A DNA stretch of 64,000 nucleotides, taken from Pelagibacteraceae bacterium AG-426-M19. GTDB taxonomy: Bacteria > Pseudomonadota > Alphaproteobacteria > Pelagibacterales > Pelagibacteraceae. Below, one piece after another: positions 44,708-52,400 of this stretch (the stretch's first letter is position 1; every line of letters begins with the position of its first letter). The translations under genes were made by a program, and so were the position numbers. Under the pieces are notes generated by a model. It made no database searches. It saw only the letters and a list, made by a program, of their open reading frames with translations, and was not told the origin of the DNA. Location: contig QCNW01000001.1 in the NCBI GenBank assembly GCA_003210025.1, positions 62,001 to 126,000 on the forward strand. The letters run 5' to 3'.

Positions 44708-46033
44708 ATGGCAAAAAATTTATTTAAAATTTCAAAACAAAAAAAAATTAAATATTTTTTGATAAGTTTTGTAGATTTATTTGGTGTCCTAAGATCAAAA
44801 TTGGTTCCTGCTCATGCAATAAAAGATATGCAAGTAAATGGTGCTGGATTTGCTGGATTTGCAGCCTGGCTAGATATGACACCAGCTGATTCTGATATGT
44901 TTGCAATACCTGATCCTGACAGTTTAATTCAACTACCATGGAATAAAGAAGTTGGTTGGTTGGCTTCAGATTTATGGATGAATGGTAAACCAGTCGATGC
45001 TTCACCAAGGGTGATGTTAAAAAAACAAATAAAAAAATTATCTGAATTGGGATATAGCATGAAGTCAGGTGTGGAGTGTGAGTATTTTTTGATTTCTCCT
45101 GATGGGAACGCAATTGCAGATAACAGAGATACTCAATCTAAACCTTGCTATGACCAGTCTTCATTAATGAGAAGATATGAGCTTATAAAAGAAATATGTG
45201 ATTGTATGATTGAAATGGGATGGGGTCCTTATCAAAATGACCACGAAGATGCTAACGGGCAATTTGAAATGAATTGGGATTATTCAGATTGTCTAAAAAC
45301 TGCTGATAGACATACTTTTTTTAAATTTATGGTTAAAGCTATTGCAGAAAAGCATGATTTGAGAGCAACATTTATGCCAAAACCTTTTGAAAATTTAACT
45401 GGTAATGGATGTCATGCACATATTTCTTTATGGAAAGGAAAGAAAAATATCTTTCTTGATAAACATGATAAGCTTGGGCTAAGCAAGACAGCTTATAACT
45501 TTTTAGGAGGCATCATGAAACATGCTTCATCCTTATCTACTTTTTTTAATCCAACAATAAATAGTTACAGACGAATAAATGCTGCGCCAACAAAATCTGG
45601 TGCCACATGGTCTCCAAGCAGTATATCATATACAGGAAATAACCGTACACATATGATAAGGGTTCCTGATCCGGGAAGATTTGAATTAAGACTTATGGAT
45701 GGATCCGCAAATCCTTATTTACTTCAAGCTAGTGTATTAGCTGCAGGAATAGAGGGATTAAGTAAAAGAATTAATCCTGGCAAACCTCTTTTTTGTAATA
45801 TGTATGAGGATTATAAAAAATATCCAAACCTTTCTAAATTACCAAATGAACTAAAAGATTCTCTTGATAAAATTGAAAATAATAAAGAAATGAATAAAGC
45901 ATTTGGAAAAGAAGTAATTAAAAGTTATGTCAAGTTAAGAACTTCGGAATTAAAAGATTTTAATGATAACGAAAAATTTGATAAGTCCAAACCAATTACA
46001 AAATGGGAAAGACAGAATACTCTAGACTGTTAA
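44708..46033 (+). CDS. gmaS: Gamma-glutamylmethylamide synthetase (GmaS/GlnT type)
   Basis: 441 aa, typical length. The N-terminus KYFLISFVDLFGVLRSKLVP and AGFAGFAAWLDMTPADSDMF, then GVECEYFLISP, QNDHEDANGQFEMNWDY, NGCHAHISLW and SYRRINAAP, are hallmarks of the GmaS/GlnT group. It ligates methylamine to glutamate with ATP, giving gamma-glutamylmethylamide for MgsABC. It is close to the mgs genes but separated by the amt operon. GlnT-type glutamine synthetase with ammonia is the alternative; phylogeny or an assay would separate them. Confidence 0.85.
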   Translation: MAKNLFKISKQKKIKYFLISFVDLFGVLRSKLVPAHAIKDMQVNGAGFAGFAAWLDMTPADSDMFAIPDPDSLIQLPWNKEVGWLASDLWMNGKPVDASPRVMLKKQIKKLSELGYSMKSGVECEYFLISPDGNAIADNRDTQSKPCYDQSSLMRRYELIKEICDCMIEMGWGPYQNDHEDANGQFEMNWDYSDCLKTADRHTFFKFMVKAIAEKHDLRATFMPKPFENLTGNGCHAHISLWKGKKNIFLDKHDKLGLSKTAYNFLGGIMKHASSLSTFFNPTINSYRRINAAPTKSGATWSPSSISYTGNNRTHMIRVPDPGRFELRLMDGSANPYLLQASVLAAGIEGLSKRINPGKPLFCNMYEDYKKYPNLSKLPNELKDSLDKIENNKEMNKAFGKEVIKSYVKLRTSELKDFNDNEKFDKSKPITKWERQNTLDC

Positions 46034-46034
46034 A

Positions 46035-47168
46035 GTGAAAAGCTTTGATAGTTATAGAAAATGGAAATATACAAAATTTTTATCGAATAAAAATTATAGT
46101 TTTAATCGAAATTATATTTTAAATATTATTTCGTCAAAAATAATCACTGATGCTTTTAATTCTATATCTAAGTGGAAATACTATAAAAAAACACCATTAT
46201 TAAAATTAGAGAAACTAAACAAAAATTTAAAACTTAATAATATTTTTTACAAAGATGAGTCGAAAAGATTTCATTTAAAATCATTTAAAGCTTTAGGTGG
46301 TGCATATGCCGTAGAAAAAATATCTAAAAAGAAAAAAAATATAATAATATCATCTGCAACAGCTGGAAATCATGGTAGATCAGTTGCTTGGGGTGCTCAA
46401 AGATTGGGACTACAATGTAAAATTTTTGTTAGTCAATATGTAAGTGAAGAGAGAGTAAAAGAAATTGAAAAATTTGGAGCCGATGTAATTCGAGTAAAAG
46501 GTAATTACGAAAATTCATTAAACGAGTGTAAAAAATTATCAAAAAAGAATAATTGGAATATTGTTCAGGATGTATCTACGAAGAATTATAGTTATGTTCC
46601 TTTGTTAACTATGGCTGGTTATTCAATTATGATTAAAGAAATTTCAAAACAAACTACGCATTATATTACGCATATATTCCTTCAAGCTGGCGTTGGTGGC
46701 ATGGCAGCAGGTGTAGTTGCAGGGGTTGCAAAATATTTCAAGAGAGTTCCTAAAATAATAATAGTTGAACCAGATGGAGCTGATTGTGTACTTCAAAGCA
46801 TAAAAAGCAAAAGTTTAAAAAAAATTAAAATAAAAAAAGAAAGTATAATGGGTGGTATGTCATGCAATGAAATGTCTCTCATTCCTTGGCATGTATTAAA
46901 AAAGGCTAGTGATTGTTGTGTCACTGTAAATGACTCAAAAGTTCCTAAAACTGTTGCAATGCTTAAAGACAAGAAACTCAGTAAAAGATCAATAATAGGT
47001 GGTGAATGTGCTACACCAGGAATTATCAGTCTTATTAGTCTCTGTAATAATCCTAAAACAAAGAAATTAATAAATCTTAACGAAAAATCTAATGTTTTAG
47101 TTATTGGATGCGAAGGTAATGCAGATGTAAAACTTTACAAACAATTGCTATCTAAAGGCAGAAAGTAA
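46035..47168 (+). CDS. Fold-type II PLP enzyme, diaminopropionate ammonia-lyase-like
   Basis: 377 aa with GTG start, one base after the GmaS-like stop. The PLP lysine is Lys85 in RFHLKSFKALGGAYAV, the pattern of DpaL, with a SATAGNHGRSVAWGAQ block for the phosphate and a GGVGG-like loop (AGVGGMAAG). DpaL splits 2,3-diaminopropionate to pyruvate and ammonia. The Lys-rich sequence is divergent, so a serine/threonine-type or other amino-acid lyase activity is possible. Co-transcription with gmaS suggests a link to amino-nitrogen release. Confidence 0.75.
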   Translation: MKSFDSYRKWKYTKFLSNKNYSFNRNYILNIISSKIITDAFNSISKWKYYKKTPLLKLEKLNKNLKLNNIFYKDESKRFHLKSFKALGGAYAVEKISKKKKNIIISSATAGNHGRSVAWGAQRLGLQCKIFVSQYVSEERVKEIEKFGADVIRVKGNYENSLNECKKLSKKNNWNIVQDVSTKNYSYVPLLTMAGYSIMIKEISKQTTHYITHIFLQAGVGGMAAGVVAGVAKYFKRVPKIIIVEPDGADCVLQSIKSKSLKKIKIKKESIMGGMSCNEMSLIPWHVLKKASDCCVTVNDSKVPKTVAMLKDKKLSKRSIIGGECATPGIISLISLCNNPKTKKLINLNEKSNVLVIGCEGNADVKLYKQLLSKGRK

Positions 47169-47173
47169 ATTAT

Positions 47174-48592
47174 ATGTCAAAAAAAGCTGTTGTTTGGATA
47201 AGAGACGATTTTAGAATAAAAAATAATTCTGCGTTATCTTATGCAACAAATAATTACGATACTGTCACGGCATTGTATATTTATAACAAGAAAAATTTTG
47301 ATGATGTTAGAGAAGCACAAAAATGGTGGATAAGTAAATCATTAATAAATTTTAAAGATGAATTAATTAAATATAATATTGAATTAGAGTTAGTATTTTC
47401 TGATGAGATAACTTTTTTTAGTAAAATCAAAGACAAACATAAAATTTCTATTTTTTGGAATAAAATATATGAGCCATCTCAATTAAAGTTAGATGATGAG
47501 CTCATTAAAATTTTTGAAAAAAACAAAATACTCTCAAAATGCTTTAAAGGAAATGCTCTTAATGAATATAAAAATGTTACAAAAGATGATGGAAGCCCTT
47601 ATAAAGTTTATAGTCCATTTTGGAGAGTTGGAGAACAAATTTACTTAGATAGTATCCCAAGCAAATCATTAAACGTAAAAAGAGCTAAGAGCAAAATAAA
47701 ATTATTCAAAAATAGTAATGTTCCAGATCAAATTTTACCAAAGAAAAATTGGTATAAAAAATTTGAAAAATATTGGGATCCATCTGAAAAACAATCCGAA
47801 AAATATTTAAATGAGTTTGTTGAAAATAGAATGTTGAAATATGGAGTTGATAGAGATTATCCAGCTATAAATGGTTCGTCAAAACTTTCGCCATTCATTA
47901 GAAACGGACAAATACACGTAAGTAATATTTGGGACAAATGTTATAAATATAAATCAAAAAATATTAGTGTTAAAAAGTATCTAAATGAATTAGGCTGGAG
48001 AGAATTTTCACATAGTTTAATTAATTATTTCCCTGAAATGCTAAAAGGTAATTTAAGAAAAGAATTTGACAAATTTCCATGGGATAAAAATACAAAAAAT
48101 TTGAAAGCTTGGAAAAATGGTATGACTGGATACCCAATTGTTGATGCTGGGATGAGACAACTTTATGAAACAGGTTGGATGCATAATAGAATTAGAATGG
48201 TAGTTGGTTCTTTTCTTGTAAAACATTTAAGAATTAATTGGAAAGAGGGTGAAAAACATTTTAGAAATTGTTTGTTAGATTTTAACGAAGCAAACAATGT
48301 TGCACAATGGCAATGGGTTGCTGGCTGTGGTGCAGATGCAGCCCCTTATTTTAGAATTTTTAATCCTATATTGCAGGGTGAAAAATTTGATAAACAAGGT
48401 CTTTATGTAAAAAAATGGGTACCTGAATTAGAGAGAGTACCAAATAAATTTATTCATAAACCATGGGAAATGGAAACTAAATATCAAGAAGCTATAAAAA
48501 CTAAAATTGGTTCTGATTACCCTTCCCCAATAGTCGTGCATGAAGAAGCTAGAAACGCAGCTCTAAAAGCATTTCAAACATTAAAAAATTAA
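47174..48592 (+). CDS. phrB: Deoxyribodipyrimidine photolyase
   Basis: 472 aa cryptochrome/photolyase family. The N-terminal antenna domain starts VVWIRDDFRIKNNSAL. The C-terminal FAD domain has GWREFSH, the WMHNRIRMVVGSFLVKHL block, NNVAQWQWVAGCGADAAPYFRIFNP and other FAD and lesion-binding residues. It repairs UV cyclobutane dimers with blue light, as expected in a surface-ocean organism. The gene ends at the base before the convergent yjbQ gene. Confidence 0.95.
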   Translation: MSKKAVVWIRDDFRIKNNSALSYATNNYDTVTALYIYNKKNFDDVREAQKWWISKSLINFKDELIKYNIELELVFSDEITFFSKIKDKHKISIFWNKIYEPSQLKLDDELIKIFEKNKILSKCFKGNALNEYKNVTKDDGSPYKVYSPFWRVGEQIYLDSIPSKSLNVKRAKSKIKLFKNSNVPDQILPKKNWYKKFEKYWDPSEKQSEKYLNEFVENRMLKYGVDRDYPAINGSSKLSPFIRNGQIHVSNIWDKCYKYKSKNISVKKYLNELGWREFSHSLINYFPEMLKGNLRKEFDKFPWDKNTKNLKAWKNGMTGYPIVDAGMRQLYETGWMHNRIRMVVGSFLVKHLRINWKEGEKHFRNCLLDFNEANNVAQWQWVAGCGADAAPYFRIFNPILQGEKFDKQGLYVKKWVPELERVPNKFIHKPWEMETKYQEAIKTKIGSDYPSPIVVHEEARNAALKAFQTLKN

Positions 48593-49012
48593 TTAATCTC
48601 CAATAAAATGATGAATAATAAGCCTTTTCGTAGAAGCTAACCTATGTTCAAAAAGGTAAATTCCTTGCCAAGTTCCTAACAAAAGTTGTTTATTTTTTAT
48701 ACTGAGGGATATTTGATTGTTAGTTAAAGCTGACTTTATATGAGCTGGCATATCGTCCTTACCTTCTATTGTATGAACGTATAATTTATTATCCATTGGA
48801 GCAATTTTATCAAAATAATTAATTAAATCTGATTGAACATCTGGATCAGCATTTTCTTGAACAATTAAAGATGCACTAGTGTGCTGTATGCTTAAATTTA
48901 AAATACCATTATTAAAATTATTTTTATTTATCCATTCTATCGTTTGATCTGTAAATTCATATAATTTTTGACCATTTGTTTTAAGTTCAAGATTAAAAAA
49001 TTCTTGTCTCAT
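48593..49012 (-). CDS. yjbQ: YjbQ-family protein (UPF0047)
   Basis: 139 aa, typical length. LNLSIQHTSASLIVQENADPDVQSDL and LGTWQGIYLFEHR are the family signatures. The family is often annotated as a secondary thiamine-phosphate synthase; its true role is uncertain. It is last in a long minus operon and overlaps zapE by 4 bases. Confidence 0.93.
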   Translation of the reverse strand: MRQEFFNLELKTNGQKLYEFTDQTIEWINKNNFNNGILNLSIQHTSASLIVQENADPDVQSDLINYFDKIAPMDNKLYVHTIEGKDDMPAHIKSALTNNQISLSIKNKQLLLGTWQGIYLFEHRLASTKRLIIHHFIGD

Positions 49013-50064
49013 AAATACTTTTTAGATGTTAGTTCATATAATCGGCTAATGGTTCGCTTAAATGGTTTTTCCAATAATCTTGATGATGTGAGTTTATCAA
49101 TATTTTGTTCTGCACTAATGGCCATAGGTATATTTTGATCATATACGATATCTAAAAAAGTAATAAATCTTTGTTGTTGATTCGAATTTAAATCATTAAA
49201 TGCTGGCACATTTTCCATAACTATAAAAAAACATTTTTTTACTATTTTAATATAATCTTCTGATCCTAAATTTTTATCACATACTTCTTTAAAAGTTAAT
49301 CGAACAATACCATCATAAAAATTTTTTAAAATAAATTTTCTTCCTTTGATGTTTAAAATCTTTTCTTTTAAAATCTTATCTTTAGTCATCACTCTAAATA
49401 ATTTGTTTATTTTAAAATTGTTTTCTTGATTTAAAGGTGAGTAATATCTTTGAGTTTTATTGTCTTTGGACTTTCTATAATCATCATCCATATTTAATTG
49501 ATATTCAAATGTTTGATTTTGCATTATTTTTATAAAAGGTTTGAATTGATCTCTTTGCAACCCATCTTTATACAAATTTTCGATTTTTATATTAGAGGTT
49601 ACAATAATTTTTAAATCTTCTTTAAATATTTCATCAAATAATTTTCCAAGTATCATTGCATCTACTATATTTGTAACTTGAAACTCGTCAAAATATATTA
49701 ATTTTGCTTTCGATTTTAATTTTTTAACAAATTTACTTATTTTATTTTCATCATTTTTATCTTTGGATTGGTGTACAAAATCATGAAAGCTAAGCATAAA
49801 TTCATTGAAGTGAAGTTTTAATTTTTTACCATCAACTAAGTTGAAAAAAAAATCCAATATCATGGTTTTACCCACACCAACATCTCCATAAAGATAAAAG
49901 CCTTTTTTATAATTTTTTTTTGATAAAATTTTTGAGATAAATGATTTGTAGTTTAATTTATAATATTCTTCTAATATTTTTATGAGTTTTATCTGATGCG
50001 AATTAACGTCTAAATTTTTCTTTTTGCAGTAAAGTTTAAATTCTTTAACAAAACTTTTATGCAT
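49009..50064 (-). CDS. zapE: Cell-division AAA+ protein ZapE (AFG1-like ATPase)
   Basis: 351 aa. Walker A GDVGVGKTMI, Walker B AKLIYFDEFQV and the family block FNEFMLSFHDFVHQ place it in AFG1/ZapE, a P-loop ATPase associated with the Z-ring or with protein quality control. The sequence is Lys-rich like its neighbours. It overlaps yjbQ by 4 bases and the cupin-like gene by 1. Confidence 0.92.
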   Translation of the reverse strand: MHKSFVKEFKLYCKKKNLDVNSHQIKLIKILEEYYKLNYKSFISKILSKKNYKKGFYLYGDVGVGKTMILDFFFNLVDGKKLKLHFNEFMLSFHDFVHQSKDKNDENKISKFVKKLKSKAKLIYFDEFQVTNIVDAMILGKLFDEIFKEDLKIIVTSNIKIENLYKDGLQRDQFKPFIKIMQNQTFEYQLNMDDDYRKSKDNKTQRYYSPLNQENNFKINKLFRVMTKDKILKEKILNIKGRKFILKNFYDGIVRLTFKEVCDKNLGSEDYIKIVKKCFFIVMENVPAFNDLNSNQQQRFITFLDIVYDQNIPMAISAEQNIDKLTSSRLLEKPFKRTISRLYELTSKKYL

Positions 50065-50495
50065 TAATTCTTTTTTGAATTAAAATCGATACCATATTCT
50101 GATCTTGGTCCTTTTCTTAATCCAAAAGGTCCAGAGATAAAAATTGTCATTGGCCTTGTTCCTGGCTCAAGGTCTACTCTATGATATGCATTGGCTGATC
50201 TAAATCCAATATATCCAGGTTTTCTCCAGAACTTGCCTTTTTTAGTAGTTTCCCAATAACCGCCTCTCAAAATTATTGTAATATAAGGGAATAGATGATT
50301 ATGAACTCCATCCCCATGATCATCATCCAACATTTCATGAATTAATATATTAAATGGGAACCATTTTGGCCTATTCCTAAATAATAAATAATATCTATTC
50401 ATCCATGGTTTAGCTTCATTAAATTTTGGGTGAGACGGCCCCCTATCTAAAACTACCTTTTTTCTTCCAATTTTTTCTAAAAATTTTAATAACAT
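50064..50495 (-). CDS. Cupin-like protein, unknown
   Basis: 143 aa. A double-stranded beta-helix pattern is suggested by DDDHGDGVHNHLFPYITIILRGGYWE and PGYIGFRSANAYHRVDLEPG, with His/Asp/Glu residues in the usual metal positions. No signal peptide. It lies in the middle of the bamB-zapE operon with single-base overlaps on both sides. Its ligand is unknown; the metal-binding cupin role is inferred from the His-x-His pair and later His. Confidence 0.65.
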   Translation of the reverse strand: MLLKFLEKIGRKKVVLDRGPSHPKFNEAKPWMNRYYLLFRNRPKWFPFNILIHEMLDDDHGDGVHNHLFPYITIILRGGYWETTKKGKFWRKPGYIGFRSANAYHRVDLEPGTRPMTIFISGPFGLRKGPRSEYGIDFNSKKN

Positions 50496-51763
50496 TAATT
50501 TGATCTTATAATTCCATTATTTTTAATTAAAAAAATATTAGCATTATTAATAAATGGCCTTGATATTTTTTCATTATTAAATTTAATTGCTTTCTCTGTT
50601 TCAGAATTGGCTAAATTAATAATCAAAATTCGTCCATTATCGATAGACAAATAGATTTTATTTTTAGCAATAACAAAGCCTACTGGTTTAACTTTTTCTC
50701 TTTTTTTAAATGATGAGAAAACATCTGTGATCCTGATTATATTTCCAGTTTCAGTATCAATCACAAATAAATATCCTTCCTCGGAAATATTAAAAATATA
50801 ATTTTCAGAAATCGTAGGCTTTAAACTGGAATTTACAGTTTGTTTCCATTTTACTATGCCAGTTCTTGTATCAATAGAGAATAACTCATTTTTATTATTT
50901 GAAAAATATATTATTTCATTATTTAAAATCATTTCTGAATTTTTTAGACTAAATGCATTTAAGAATATTTCGTTGCTCTGTGTAGGTGTTTGCCAAACTA
51001 AACTCCCATCATTAATATTTAATGCAGTAAGATCACCTATATTATTAAGTGAATAAACAATGTCATCTTTAATAATTACAGATAATTTTTTTTGAGATTT
51101 AATGAATGTGTTTTCTGTTTTAAAATTCCATAGTTCTTTTCCATCTACTATTGAGAAACATCTAATTACATTATCAAAATCAACAGTAACAAATTTATCA
51201 TTTTTAATAGCAATATTTGAATTAAATGGAGATAGACTGTCCTTCTTCCAGTTTAGTTCCCCATTATCTAAATTTAATGAAAAAATATTTGAAAGAGTGT
51301 CGGCAGCAATAATTTTATTATCTATATAATTAAAATATAATATTGGATTAAGTTTTCTCTCCTTCTTTGAGTAATGATTTACTTTCCATATAGTTTCAAA
51401 TTTTTCGTTAATTCTTAATATCGTTCCTTTATTATCAAAATAAATTAGATCATTATTTTCGATAAATAAAATATCTGTATCGATTGAATTAAATTGTTTA
51501 ATCTTTGAAAATTTAAAAGTTTTCTTTTTTTCAAATGTTGGCTCAAAGTTTATATTTCCATTATTATTTGTATTATTATTTATAAAACTATTATCTTTAA
51601 CTAATTTAGAAAGATTTATTTGTATATTTGGATTCAATTGTTGTTGAATTGGTTTAATTTCTTCAAATAAAATTTTAGAATTAATATTTTCTACAGATTT
51701 ATCACTTTGACCACAACTTGATAATAAAAGTAAAAAGACGAAATATAATACTATCCTACTCAC
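50495..51763 (-). CDS. bamB: Outer-membrane assembly lipoprotein BamB-like (PQQ repeats)
   Basis: 422 aa. A lipoprotein signal (1-17, LLLLSSC lipobox with Cys17) precedes a beta-propeller of PQQ-like repeats (ALNINDGSLVWQTPT, SIDTRTGIVKWKQTV, VIDTETGNI). BamB supports beta-barrel insertion in the outer membrane. The upstream gene is a YfgM-like protein with an 8-base overlap, the same gene order as in many Proteobacteria. The Asn/Lys-rich sequence is highly diverged, but the repeat pattern is clear. Confidence 0.88.
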   Translation of the reverse strand: MSRIVLYFVFLLLLSSCGQSDKSVENINSKILFEEIKPIQQQLNPNIQINLSKLVKDNSFINNNTNNNGNINFEPTFEKKKTFKFSKIKQFNSIDTDILFIENNDLIYFDNKGTILRINEKFETIWKVNHYSKKERKLNPILYFNYIDNKIIAADTLSNIFSLNLDNGELNWKKDSLSPFNSNIAIKNDKFVTVDFDNVIRCFSIVDGKELWNFKTENTFIKSQKKLSVIIKDDIVYSLNNIGDLTALNINDGSLVWQTPTQSNEIFLNAFSLKNSEMILNNEIIYFSNNKNELFSIDTRTGIVKWKQTVNSSLKPTISENYIFNISEEGYLFVIDTETGNIIRITDVFSSFKKREKVKPVGFVIAKNKIYLSIDNGRILIINLANSETEKAIKFNNEKISRPFINNANIFLIKNNGIIRSN

Positions 51764-52400
51764 TGAAACTAGATCTTAGCCTTTTTTGAGCTTTGGTTTT
51801 TATTTTAGAGTTATTATTTTCAAGACTAATTATTTGCTCAAAAAATTCTTTTGATTTTTGCATTTGATTTTTTGATAAATAATATTCTGCCATAATATAA
51901 AGGCTATGTGGTTTCCATATACTATCTGCTTTAATTAAAGGATTAAAAATAGCTAACAATTCATTTTCATCTGAAAAATCTGAATTATATAGGCCTTTTT
52001 TAAAGATTGTTAGTTCTTTGAACTTTTTATCCAAGCCAATATCATTAATTAAAATATCAAAATAATTGTTAATTTCATCTTTTGAATTTATCAAATCGTT
52101 ATCTAGCAAAAAATAAAAAGCTAGAGGAGAATATGTTTTGTCTTTAGCATTAATCACCTCTTTAAGATCTGGGATCACATTATATTTATTATCAGCTTCA
52201 TATCTTATTACAGCTAAGTCGTATTTATCAGCTAATTTTTCTCTTTTGCTAGATTGATATTCTTCAAAAGAAAAGTAGCCAATTAAAGCCAAAATAATTA
52301 TTATTAATATCGAAATTAAAAAATTTTTATTATTTATGAAAAAGTTTTTAATTTTTTCATTACGTGTTTGGGTATTTATTATTTCAATATCTTCATCCAT
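51756..52400 (-). CDS. YfgM-like membrane-anchored TPR protein
   Basis: 214 aa. A short cytosolic N-terminus, one helix at about 27-47 (FLISILIIIILALIGYFSFEEYQ), and a helical periplasmic domain with tetratricopeptide-like repeats (SLYIMAEYYLSKNQMQKSKEFFEQIISLE). YfgM works with the Sec translocon and periplasmic chaperones and usually precedes bamB, as it does here. It shares one base with acnA. Confidence 0.8.
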   Translation of the reverse strand: MDEDIEIINTQTRNEKIKNFFINNKNFLISILIIIILALIGYFSFEEYQSSKREKLADKYDLAVIRYEADNKYNVIPDLKEVINAKDKTYSPLAFYFLLDNDLINSKDEINNYFDILINDIGLDKKFKELTIFKKGLYNSDFSDENELLAIFNPLIKADSIWKPHSLYIMAEYYLSKNQMQKSKEFFEQIISLENNNSKIKTKAQKRLRSSFSE

